Of a DNA stretch of 64,000 nucleotides, positions 12,007-20,670 are shown piece after piece. The stretch comes from Wenzhouxiangellaceae bacterium (lineage in GTDB: Bacteria; Pseudomonadota; Gammaproteobacteria; Xanthomonadales; Wenzhouxiangellaceae), in contig JANQPN010000032.1 in assembly GCA_028289455.1 (NCBI GenBank), positions 123,225 through 187,224 on the forward strand. Reading direction: 5' to 3'. A program made the position numbers and the translations under genes. The stretch's first letter is position 1; every line of letters begins with the position of its first letter. A model generated the notes under the pieces. That model worked only from the letters and a program-made list of their open reading frames with translations, was not told where the DNA came from and did not search any database.

Positions 12007-12858
12007 TTGAGATTTCTGATGAAGCAGTACTTTGATAAATGCCTGAGTCAGCTGCAACGGCCTCTGCCACAGCACCTGTTAACCCGTCTGGCCGGCTGGA
12101 TGGCCAGCCGCCGGACCCGGTGGTTTAAAAATATGCTGATCAGCCTGTTCAGCAAAGCCTATAAGATTAATTGGAAAGAAGCCGCAGCAGGCCATCAGGA
12201 TGATTACCCCACCTTTAATGACTTCTTTGCGCGTGCGCTACGTCCGGGCGCCCGTCCTATAGAAAAGACGGATGACTTGATCAGCCCCTGTGACGGTACG
12301 CTCAGCGAGCACGGGCTGATTACCAGCGGCCGTCTGCTGCAGGCAAAACACATTGATTACCCGTTACAACACTTGCTGGGCTGTCCCACAGATCAGTCAG
12401 ATGTTTTCAATAATGGCCAATATTTTACGATCTACCTTGCACCGAGTGATTATCATCGGGTTCACATGCCGATCAGCGGTAGCCTGATCCGCTGTACGCA
12501 TATTCCCGGCCGGCTGTTTTCAGTCTCTCCGTCTACCGCCAGTAATCTTCCCGGACTGTTTTGTAGAAACGAACGAGTGGTGTGCTGGTTTGAAGATTCC
12601 AACCGGCAGCCATTTGCCGTTGTTTTGGTTGGTGCGATGATGGTCGGCAGCATAGCAACGGTATGGCATGGCCGGTTTCAACACCGAACCCGCCGAACAG
12701 CACAGGACATGCCACTGCCGGTAGCCCCGGTAAACCTGCAGGCAGGCAGTGAGCTGGGTCATTTTCTAATGGGTTCCACGGTAATCGTAATTACTGCCGG
12801 TGATTATCCCCAACTGAAGACCAGCACAGACCGCCTGCGAACCGGTCAGATTATTTAA
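12007..12858 (+). CDS. psd: Phosphatidylserine decarboxylase proenzyme
   Basis: FNDFFARALRPGARP, SPCDG, YLAPSDYHRVHMP, FLMGSTVIV (GST pyruvoyl processing site). Confidence 0.96.
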   Translation: MRFLMKQYFDKCLSQLQRPLPQHLLTRLAGWMASRRTRWFKNMLISLFSKAYKINWKEAAAGHQDDYPTFNDFFARALRPGARPIEKTDDLISPCDGTLSEHGLITSGRLLQAKHIDYPLQHLLGCPTDQSDVFNNGQYFTIYLAPSDYHRVHMPISGSLIRCTHIPGRLFSVSPSTASNLPGLFCRNERVVCWFEDSNRQPFAVVLVGAMMVGSIATVWHGRFQHRTRRTAQDMPLPVAPVNLQAGSELGHFLMGSTVIVITAGDYPQLKTSTDRLRTGQII

Positions 12859-12886
12859 CTAAAGTCGGAAATTCGGGCGGTCTCCA

Positions 12887-13288
12887 TCACCTCCTGTGAA
12901 AAGTCCTCCATGACAATATCAGCGAAACCGACATCAGTAGTAATAAGCCACCAATCAAATACCACGCGCCAACCGGTGGCCCACTGCCCTGCCACATAGC
13001 CGCCGGAATATGAACTGCAAATCCTAACGTGTATATTGCCAGTGCATACCAGCTCCATTTTTGACGCTGCCGGAACGGAATTCTGGCAATCAGAATCACC
13101 ATAAGACTGCAGGCCGCCTGAAAAGCCGCCCCAGTCACCACATGAAACTTTGAATGCGCAGGCCAGGCTGTATCAATAGCATGTTTCGGCAGTGCGTCGG
13201 CTAACGCCTGAATAAACAACACCATTGCGGCAATACTGAATATCCAACAGGTGATTTCGATGATCCGGCTTTGATTATCAGTATTCAT
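12887..13288 (-). CDS. Small integral membrane protein of unknown function
   Basis: 133 aa, about four predicted hydrophobic segments, convergent with psd. Confidence 0.65.
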   Translation of the reverse strand: MNTDNQSRIIEITCWIFSIAAMVLFIQALADALPKHAIDTAWPAHSKFHVVTGAAFQAACSLMVILIARIPFRQRQKWSWYALAIYTLGFAVHIPAAMWQGSGPPVGAWYLIGGLLLLMSVSLILSWRTFHRR

Positions 13289-13556
13289 GTGACTAATTCT
13301 TCCTGGCAGTTACATTAAATATCCAGCGCAGTGTAGCGTAACCGCAATCCTGACAGCCAATTCTCTTCGTTCGAAGAATGAGAAACGCCCTACTCAGCCA
13401 TCATTAATATTCACAACCTTCTGTCTTTAAAAGGTTTTTTAGCCAGTGACATGTGCTGCAAAAAATAAATCGCTACTGATTGAACCTTTTTATGCCCGGC
13501 TATCACCTATAAGCGATTTTTAACTCATTCAATCAATCAATTTTATGGAGCACATC

Positions 13557-14765
13557 ATGAAATATAAAACTCTTGCCCTTTCCGCATTAAGCGCTGCCAT
13601 GTTGGCCGGCATTTCCGCAACAGCAGTTGCTGAAGAAGTTCAGGTTCGCGTGAGCATCGAAAATATCGCGCCTCAAAACGGCACTTTTATGACCCCTTAC
13701 TGGGTTGGTTTTCACGATGCCACCTTTGACACTTATGATGGCAACACGCCTGCCTCCAATGACCCGATCCCAGGTTCAGTAGCCATGGAACGTCTGTGTG
13801 AAGACGGTAACACCGGTCCGATTACCGCCGACTTTGCTGATCTGGTTCCTTTTGGTGTTGATGCCACCATTCCTGGCGCTAACGGTGCAGTTGCTCCGGG
13901 CGAAGTTGTTTCGCAGGTATTTACCCTGGATTCCGATAACCCGGCCAATCAGTATTTTTCATACGCCTCTATGATTATCCCCAGTAATGACTTCTGTATT
14001 TCAAATGGCAATCCAAGAGCACACAAAATCTTTGACGATAACGGTCAATTTGTTGCTCAGGACTTTTTCGTTACCGGCTCATCAGTATTGGATGCAGGTA
14101 CTGAAGTTAATGATGAAATCCCTGCCAATACCGCTTTCTTCGGTCAGGCAGCTCCGAATACCGGTGTTGATGAAAACGGCGTAATCGGTACTCTGGGTTC
14201 AGATATCGAAGCTATCGGCTTCCTGCCTCCAAGTGCCGGCGGCATTCTGGCTGACTCCCGTTTTTCTAACGCTGACTTCCTGTTGAATGGTTATACCACA
14301 ATTCGGGTTAACTTCGAGGTGGTAGAAGAACCGGTTTCCGGCATTTTCAGCGGTGCGCTGACTGGTGCCCAGGAAGTACCACCGGTAGACACCAGAGCGG
14401 TTGGTGGTGCTGAGTTCGTTGTTTCTGAGGACGGCACGCAAATCGACTTTGAAGTTATGCTGCGTAACAACATCGTCAGCAGCGCTGGTTTAAGCAATGT
14501 CACCATGGCACACCTGCACCTGGCACCTGCCGGAAGCAATGGCATGGTTGTTGTTAACCTGCTTGCCGGCGTAGAACGCCCCGACATCAGCGTACCGCTG
14601 AGCAGCATTACCGGCAGCATCGACGCCAGTAGTCTGGTTGGCCCTCTGGCAGGAGCATCATTGCAGAATCTGGTCACGGAAATGAGCAATGGTAATATCT
14701 ACGTTAACGTTCACACCGAAGCATTCCCAGCTGGGGAAGTTCGCGGTCAGTTAGCGCCTGAGTGA
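13557..14765 (+). CDS. Secreted Spondin_N-like + CHRD domain protein
   Basis: Signal peptide (MKYKTLALSALSAAMLAGISATAVAEE); Spondin_N-like features (PYWVGFHDATFD..., LCEDGNTGPI, YFSYASMIIPSNDFCISN); C-terminal CHRD (FSGALTGAQEVPPV...AHLHLAP...NIYVNVHTEAFPAGEVRGQL). Start set to ATG at 13557 after GGAG; the track starts at 13545. Confidence 0.85.
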   Translation: MKYKTLALSALSAAMLAGISATAVAEEVQVRVSIENIAPQNGTFMTPYWVGFHDATFDTYDGNTPASNDPIPGSVAMERLCEDGNTGPITADFADLVPFGVDATIPGANGAVAPGEVVSQVFTLDSDNPANQYFSYASMIIPSNDFCISNGNPRAHKIFDDNGQFVAQDFFVTGSSVLDAGTEVNDEIPANTAFFGQAAPNTGVDENGVIGTLGSDIEAIGFLPPSAGGILADSRFSNADFLLNGYTTIRVNFEVVEEPVSGIFSGALTGAQEVPPVDTRAVGGAEFVVSEDGTQIDFEVMLRNNIVSSAGLSNVTMAHLHLAPAGSNGMVVVNLLAGVERPDISVPLSSITGSIDASSLVGPLAGASLQNLVTEMSNGNIYVNVHTEAFPAGEVRGQLAPE

Positions 14766-14782
14766 TCAACCCTCCAGGGCGG

Positions 14783-14810
14783 AGGCCACCAATTGGTGGC
14801 CTTCGTTTTT
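14783..14810 (+). terminator. Rho-independent terminator after the Spondin_N/CHRD gene
   Basis: Perfect dyad AGGCCACCAATTGGTGGCCT followed by TCGTTTTT. Confidence 0.75.
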
Positions 14811-14874
14811 GGTCGGAATTACACGAAACTTTATTTACCCGATTCATTTTATTATTTGGCATAACAAACAACAC

Positions 14875-15408
14875 ATGACTAACTACTCAAATAATGAATG
14901 TGACAGCCAACTGGTTGAACGAATCTGTCAACAGGACAACCATGCTTTTGAACAGCTTTATTATGCTTACCATGAACGCCTGTACCGTTTTATCTGGCGT
15001 TTACTCAAAGATAAATCACTGATCGAAGAAGCATTGAATGACACTATGATGACCGTTTGGGAAAAAGCCCGCAGCTTCAAAAAGCAATCCAAAATATCCA
15101 CCTGGATTTTCGGCATTGCCTACCGGAAAGCGATGGAAACTTTAAGATCGAACACCAAAATGAAAGCTGAAAGTCTGGATTTTGAAATTCAGGATGAGCA
15201 TGAAAAGCTCGACCAGGATATCCAATCGGAATGGATTAAACATGCTGTTAATCGCCTTCCGGATGACCAGAAAGCTGTTGTTGAACTGACTTACTTCAAC
15301 GGTTTTTCCTACCAGGAAATTGCAGAAGTGATGCAATGCCCTGTAGGTACCGTTAAAACGCGGATGTTTCATGCCCGCAAGAGCCTCAAATTAAAACTGG
15401 CGGCGTGA
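14875..15408 (+). CDS. ECF-type RNA polymerase sigma factor
   Basis: FEQLYYAYHERLYRFIWRLLKDKSLIEEALNDTMMTVWEKA (sigma2), STWIFGIAYRKAMETLR, RLPDDQKAVVELTYFNGFSYQEIAEVMQCPVGTVKTRMFHARKSLK (sigma4). Start placed at MTNYSNNE. Confidence 0.93.
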   Translation: MTNYSNNECDSQLVERICQQDNHAFEQLYYAYHERLYRFIWRLLKDKSLIEEALNDTMMTVWEKARSFKKQSKISTWIFGIAYRKAMETLRSNTKMKAESLDFEIQDEHEKLDQDIQSEWIKHAVNRLPDDQKAVVELTYFNGFSYQEIAEVMQCPVGTVKTRMFHARKSLKLKLAA

Positions 15409-15426
15409 AACTGTTTAGGAATATTT

Positions 15427-16083
15427 ATGGACAATCACAAAGACAAATTTAACTCTGCCAATGAGCTGCTGCCCTGGTACGTAAATGGTACTTTATCAGC
15501 AGAAGAAACAGCCTTGGTTGAACAGTGTCTGGCCGAAAGCGAAGAACTTCAGACAGAACTGGCTGCGCTTCAGAAACTGGCGCAGGCAGTGCAGACTGAG
15601 AGTCCTGTAGTTCCTTCCGCGGTCAAATCATTTCGCAAGCTGCAGACCCAGATTGACACCAGCACAGCCGACAGCAATGCTGCAAAACCATCGGCTCTGG
15701 GTGAATGGCTGCAGAAATTGCGCGACCAGCTGACCTGGGTTCCAGCACCGGCGCAGGCATTTGCCGCCATCGCTGTAGCTGTGGTATTGAGTTTACTGGT
15801 CATCGGTAATGATCAACCGGTTGACGATTTTGTTACGCTGTCAGATCCGGAAGAAATTTCCGCATATGCTGATGCCAGTAGTATCATTATTGTATTCAAT
15901 GGCGATATTGCCGGGCAGCAGCTTGGCCAACTGGTTAATGAAGTAAGCGCAGCAGCTGTCAGCGGACCCAACTCAGTAAATGCATATCAGTTGTATTTTG
16001 CAAACACCACAGACAGGGATCAGGCATTGGCCATGTTACGGGAAAAACCGGAATTGAAACTGGTTGAGCCAGTGTGGAAATAG
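15427..16083 (+). CDS. Anti-sigma factor with one TM segment and a periplasmic propeptide-like domain
   Basis: LLPWYVNGTLSAEETALVEQCLAESEEL anti-sigma N-terminal helix (no CxxC zinc site); TM AFAAIAVAVVLSLLVIGN; directly downstream of the ECF sigma gene. Confidence 0.85.
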   Translation: MDNHKDKFNSANELLPWYVNGTLSAEETALVEQCLAESEELQTELAALQKLAQAVQTESPVVPSAVKSFRKLQTQIDTSTADSNAAKPSALGEWLQKLRDQLTWVPAPAQAFAAIAVAVVLSLLVIGNDQPVDDFVTLSDPEEISAYADASSIIIVFNGDIAGQQLGQLVNEVSAAAVSGPNSVNAYQLYFANTTDRDQALAMLREKPELKLVEPVWK

Positions 16084-16087
16084 GCTT

Positions 16088-17347
16088 ATGAAAAATTATC
16101 CGTCAATCTTCAGCCGATTATCAGTCACACTTTTGTTGTTGTGCCTGTATATTCTGCCGGCAGCTGCCGCAGACCAGCGGCCGCAGGAAATATTGATTAC
16201 CGTGCACTCTGACGCCGGCTCACAACCTGCGCCTGTTTTCGGTAACCCCAACAGCTACCGGCATCAGAAACGCGGCAAATATGGCCTGCAGCTCAAAGAC
16301 GAACTGCTGATCGACAAAATCGCCCTGCGCTATGATCTGCAGCGTGTCAAAGGCTGGCCCATCAAGCCTCTGGGTGTTTATTGCGAAGTGCTGACTGTAC
16401 CCTCAGGCTCTGATCTGAACTCTCTGCTGGACAGCATGAGCCAGGATGCAGATATTGAGTCGGTACAACTGCTGAATGAATTCAGTGTTCAATCCGGGGA
16501 TCATTTTTATAATGATCCCTATTTTTCATTGCAATATAACCTGACAGATCTGAATGTGGTTGCCAGCCACTCATATACCCAGGGAGAGGGAGTGAAAATT
16601 GCGGTGATCGATTCTAAAATCGACAGTTCACACAGAGAACTGCGCGGCAGTATCGATGACAGTCAGGATTTTGTTATTGACTCGCGCAGAGCATCACCGG
16701 AAAAACACGGCACTGCCGTAGCCGGTTTAATTGCAGCCAAAGGCAACAATGAACTGGGCATCGTAGGTGTAGCTCCCGGCGCATCCATTCTGGGCTTGCG
16801 TGCATGTGCACACCGCAACAGCAACAACACCGCCACCTGCAACACCTTCACACTGGCACAGGCATTGACCCATGCCATAGAACGGCAGGTCAAAATCATC
16901 AACTTAAGCCTGTCAGGCCCCGATGATCCACTGCTCGCGCGACTGATCAAAAAAGCCAGGCAAAACGGTATCGTGGTGGTTGCCGCAGCCGGCGATAACG
17001 TCACCAGCCCTAATTTCCCGGCCAGCATGAGTGAGGTAATTGCCGTTCAGGCAGCCGGTCGATATGATCCCCGATCAGTTATTTTCGCACCCGGTAAAGA
17101 TTTGCTGACTACCACGCCTGATGATGGCTTTGAGTTTGTTACCGGCAGCTCATTTGCTGCCGCTCAGGTAACCGGTTTAGTGGCGTTGTTGCTGCAGGCA
17201 GTACCGGAAATGCAACCTGACGAAGCCAAAGTGATGTTGCTTAAAGCATCCAGGCACGGGCAGCTGGATGCCTGCTCGCTGCTGTACTCGATGCAGCCCA
17301 GCATCTGCAGCAACGGCACTTCCGGACCAATGCAGGTAAGCCGCTAA
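16088..17347 (+). CDS. Secreted S8 (subtilisin-like) serine peptidase
   Basis: Signal peptide; catalytic Asp (KIAVIDSKID), His (KHGTAVAGLIAA), Ser (TGSSFAAAQVTGLVALLLQ); AAAGDN oxyanion region. ATG at 16088 lies just after the anti-sigma stop. Confidence 0.92.
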   Translation: MKNYPSIFSRLSVTLLLLCLYILPAAAADQRPQEILITVHSDAGSQPAPVFGNPNSYRHQKRGKYGLQLKDELLIDKIALRYDLQRVKGWPIKPLGVYCEVLTVPSGSDLNSLLDSMSQDADIESVQLLNEFSVQSGDHFYNDPYFSLQYNLTDLNVVASHSYTQGEGVKIAVIDSKIDSSHRELRGSIDDSQDFVIDSRRASPEKHGTAVAGLIAAKGNNELGIVGVAPGASILGLRACAHRNSNNTATCNTFTLAQALTHAIERQVKIINLSLSGPDDPLLARLIKKARQNGIVVVAAAGDNVTSPNFPASMSEVIAVQAAGRYDPRSVIFAPGKDLLTTTPDDGFEFVTGSSFAAAQVTGLVALLLQAVPEMQPDEAKVMLLKASRHGQLDACSLLYSMQPSICSNGTSGPMQVSR

Positions 17348-18090
17348 AAAGACTTGGTCAGGCTGACCACGAAATGATCGTCTGCCAGCGGCTGGATACG
17401 CCCGGCGCTGCCGAAACTGATGTATTGGCGAAAATCCAGCGAAAAGCTTTTGTACAGTAGGCTTAAACCAACATCCATATATTCATAGTTTGAGGCTATG
17501 ATGGTATCGGTTCGCGCAAAACCGAAGGTCCCACTGGCCACCAGATACGAAGTCAACGGCTGAAACATACTGAGTTCAACATATTGAGCAAAGTCATCAC
17601 TGATATGCTCGTTTTTGGTCAGCAGATACGTCAGGCTGAAGTTCAGCGGCAGATGCAGTGAAAGGCTGCCTTCCAGGTAATCTCCGCTAAACCCTCCCCC
17701 TACATATTCATGATAGGCGAACTGCCCTTCCCAGGATATGGAATCATTTATTTCGTCAAAATAGCCTGCATATACGGTGTATTCAAAGTCAGCGCTGTCA
17801 TTCGCAAATGGGCCTACGCCGGGATAATCTGCAGTCACCAGATTAAAACCCGCAAACAGTGATTCGCCCTGGAACTCACCGCCATAACGGATTGAAGGAT
17901 CATAAAAAGTTCGGGTCAGACCACGGATATAATAATCAGTGGATACCGTTGCACTGTGGTTATATTCAAATTCGGCCGAAGCCGGCGACACAGCAGTCTG
18001 CCATAACAGGCCAATTGCTGTAAGCCTTAATACGCCTAAAGCAGCCTTCTTATTAAGCTTGTTTATCGTGTGAGCCTGGTAAAACTTCAT
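17344..18090 (-). CDS. TorF-like putative outer-membrane beta-barrel protein
   Basis: Signal peptide then alternating beta-barrel pattern (STDYYIRGLTRTFYDPSIRYGGEF..., FEYTVYAGY, ... VVSLTKSF terminal Phe). Confidence 0.7.
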   Translation of the reverse strand: MKFYQAHTINKLNKKAALGVLRLTAIGLLWQTAVSPASAEFEYNHSATVSTDYYIRGLTRTFYDPSIRYGGEFQGESLFAGFNLVTADYPGVGPFANDSADFEYTVYAGYFDEINDSISWEGQFAYHEYVGGGFSGDYLEGSLSLHLPLNFSLTYLLTKNEHISDDFAQYVELSMFQPLTSYLVASGTFGFARTDTIIASNYEYMDVGLSLLYKSFSLDFRQYISFGSAGRIQPLADDHFVVSLTKSF

Positions 18091-18262
18091 AGACTATAGT
18101 TTAACTCGAACCGATTGATAATTGTGCATATCTGCCGCCATAGCAGCTGATACCGGGCAACAACCTGTAAAGCCTCCAATTGTTCAGCCGATGTGCTTTA
18201 CAGAATACTCTGCGCCTGTACAACGCCCTGGAGAAATCCGGCCGGTGGAGGTCGGCTTTCCT

Positions 18263-20122
18263 TCAATTTTCCGTCTTTGAGCTCATTTCTCCTTTTAGCT
18301 CACGCTCCCACTCATCCCGCATGGCATGCAGGCGATCCATAAACGGTTTGTTCTCAGTAACCGGTGTGTCCATATCATAAAGATCCGCCATCTCTACCAT
18401 CATTCTGCGGTCAATCCTTTCAAAGGATTCCATCATCGTCGTTGCTTTGGTGTTGTCGTAACCCAGTGCTTCCAGCGCCGAGCGCGCTGCTCGAATTGAT
18501 CCATCATAAGATTCACGAATGATATCCCGGCAACCTACCGACCAGAGGTCGTATACATGCATCCTGTCAAACGCACGCGCGATAACGTGGACTGCCGGAA
18601 AGTGATGGCGCACATACTTCACAATTCTTGTCGTTGATTCCTTGTGATCAATGGCAATTACGAGCAATTTGGCATGCTCTATACCGGCCGCATGGAGCAA
18701 ATCAGGCCGGGTAGCATCGCCGTAATGTACGGACAAATCAAATTGCCTGAGCATCGCCAACTGTTCCAGGCTATAGTCAACCACTGTTGTTTCTATCCCT
18801 GCCCCGGACAGTGCCCGATTGACGATACCTCCAAATCGTCCATGTCCCGCAATGATCACATGCGCCGTTGAATCTATTTCATCCGCTTCCCGCGTATCGA
18901 CTCGAGAATAACGAGGAGCAATCACCTTGTCATAGATAATAAACAGAAGTGGTGTAATCAACATCGACAACGCCACCACAACCAGCATCAAGTCGGCTAC
19001 CTGAGACGGGACTACAGCATTGGCAACTGTGAATGCCAGCAGTACGAATCCAAATTCGCCGGCCTGAGCGAGGCCCAGCGTAAAAAGCCATTTGTCTCCA
19101 CCCTTCAAACCAAATAGAAACGTGAGCCCCAAAAGCACGATCGCTTTTAACAGAATAAGTCCCAATGTAAGCGAAACGAGCAGACCCAAATCCTGGGACA
19201 GCAGCGAAAAGTCGATTGCTGCGCCTACCGAGATAAAAAAGACGCCCAGGAATATACCCTTGAAAGGTGCAATATCACTTTCCAATTCGTGACGGTACTG
19301 ACTGCGCGCCATCACCACACCGGCAAGAAAGGTACCCAGAGCCGGCGATAAACCAACCGTTGTCATCAGGAAGGCAATTCCCAGCACCAACATCAATGCC
19401 GTCGTGACAAATAACTCTCGAAGACGGGCTTTTGATACAAAACGGAATATTGGATCTGTCAGGTAATGACCTGCAAGTATTACAGCGCCAACAACAAGTG
19501 TTGAGACTGCCGCTGCCTGCCAGCCATAAAGGTTCTCAACCAGACTCAGGCTGAGGCCGCCAGCGTGACTGTCATCAACTGCACCACCTGCAACTCCTTG
19601 AAGTTCTGGTAAGGCCAGCAAAGGGAGCAGAATAAGCATGGGAATGACGGCAATATCCTGAAACAGCAGGACTGAAAAACTTGCCTGACCACCGTCGCTT
19701 TTCAGTAGCCCTTTTTCATTGAGTGTTTGATTAACAATCGCTGTTGATGACAGCGCAAGCACCATGCCAACCGCCAGTCCAACGCTCATTGGTTGACCAA
19801 GGCTTACTGCGATTGCAGCTACAACTCCACAGGTAACTGTAACTTGTAAGCCGCCCAGTACGAATATCCGGGTCTTCATTTCCCAGAGCGCTCTTGGACT
19901 CATTTCCAGCCCAATCAGGAACAGCATCATCACGACGCCAAATTCCGCGTAATGCTGTAACTCAACGACATCCGTGTGTGCCCAGTCCAAAAACGGTTTA
20001 AGTGCAATTCCGGCAATCAGATAGCCCAGTACCGACCCGAGGCCCAGGCGGGATGCAATAGGAACTGCAATTATTCCTGCCAGGAACAATACACAAGTGA
20101 TCAGCATGAATTCGGGGGACAT
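18263..20122 (-). CDS. Kef-type monovalent cation:proton antiporter with RCK_N domain
   Basis: CPA2 antiporter membrane domain (GLGSVLGYLIAGIALKP, MMLFLIGLEMSPRALW, SSTAIV, FLAGVVMARSQYRHELE) and RCK_N (VIIAGHGRFGGIVNRAL...YGDATRPDLL). Confidence 0.93.
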   Translation of the reverse strand: MSPEFMLITCVLFLAGIIAVPIASRLGLGSVLGYLIAGIALKPFLDWAHTDVVELQHYAEFGVVMMLFLIGLEMSPRALWEMKTRIFVLGGLQVTVTCGVVAAIAVSLGQPMSVGLAVGMVLALSSTAIVNQTLNEKGLLKSDGGQASFSVLLFQDIAVIPMLILLPLLALPELQGVAGGAVDDSHAGGLSLSLVENLYGWQAAAVSTLVVGAVILAGHYLTDPIFRFVSKARLRELFVTTALMLVLGIAFLMTTVGLSPALGTFLAGVVMARSQYRHELESDIAPFKGIFLGVFFISVGAAIDFSLLSQDLGLLVSLTLGLILLKAIVLLGLTFLFGLKGGDKWLFTLGLAQAGEFGFVLLAFTVANAVVPSQVADLMLVVVALSMLITPLLFIIYDKVIAPRYSRVDTREADEIDSTAHVIIAGHGRFGGIVNRALSGAGIETTVVDYSLEQLAMLRQFDLSVHYGDATRPDLLHAAGIEHAKLLVIAIDHKESTTRIVKYVRHHFPAVHVIARAFDRMHVYDLWSVGCRDIIRESYDGSIRAARSALEALGYDNTKATTMMESFERIDRRMMVEMADLYDMDTPVTENKPFMDRLHAMRDEWERELKGEMSSKTEN

Positions 20123-20218
20123 ATAGCCTCTTAATCGTCAGTGGAGTGGATTGTTGTATTGATGTTCGAATTCTCCAATCCACATGAATATGAGAATGGA
20201 ACAAGCATTAGTATAAAA

Positions 20219-20542
20219 GACCCGCAATGCGGGCCTCATCGACTGGATTGTCGAGGGATTGATTCGCGACCTCCTGTCGCTCACCCTTCGGGCGCGCTGA
20301 AGCGCGTTCCGATTGGATGTCCTGCCAATCGGTCGAACCCCTGGGGCTTCTCATATCCTCATCCTCAAGCCAATAAAAAAGACCCGCAATGCGGGCCTCA
20401 TCGACTGGATTGTCGAGGGATTGATTCGCGACCTCCTGTCGCTCACCCTTCGGGCGCGCTGAAGCGCGTCCCGATTGGCTGTCCTGCCAATCGGTCGAAC
20501 CCTTGGGGCTTCTCATATCCTCATCCTCAAGCCAATAAAAAA
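20219..20542. repeat. Two tandem 162-bp repeat units downstream of tRNA-Gln
   Basis: Units 20219-20380 and 20381-20542 differ at 3 positions by eye. Each begins (on +) GACCCGCAATGCGGGCCTCATCGACTGG and ends CAAGCCAATAAAAAA. A third copy of the GACCCGC..GCGGGCCT hairpin starts at 20543, exactly one period later. Confidence 0.97.
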
Positions 20543-20560
20543 GACCCGCTGTGCGGGCCT
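20537..20560 (-). terminator. Rho-independent terminator of tRNA-Gln
   Basis: On the - strand: AGGCCCGCACAGCGGGTCTTTTTT immediately downstream of the tRNA. Confidence 0.9.
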
Positions 20561-20567
20561 TTTTCAT

Positions 20568-20641
20568 TGGCTGGGGGAGAGGGATTCGAACCCCCGCTGG
20601 CGGAGTCAGAGTCCGCAGTCCTACCACTAGACGATCCCCCA
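20568..20641 (-). tRNA. glnU-like: tRNA-Gln (anticodon CTG), CCA encoded
   Basis: TGGGGGATCGTCTAGTGGTAGGACTGCGGACTCTGACTCCGCCAGCGGGGGTTCGAATCCCTCTCCCCCAGCCA: acceptor stem TGGGGGA/TCCCCCA, anticodon stem GCGGA/TCCGC with loop CTCTGAC (CTG at 34-36), T-loop TTCGAAT. Confidence 0.95.
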
Positions 20642-20670
20642 ATCCCGGGGAAGCAACAGTTGTCTGCTGC

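Noticed and set aside
13289-18262. Phage or transposon origin of the ECF/subtilase cluster
   Set aside because: No integrase, transposase, terminal repeats or tRNA junction found around it.
20219-20542. CRISPR-like array
   Set aside because: Units are 162 bp and contiguous with no variable spacers and no cas genes; a tandem duplication fits better.
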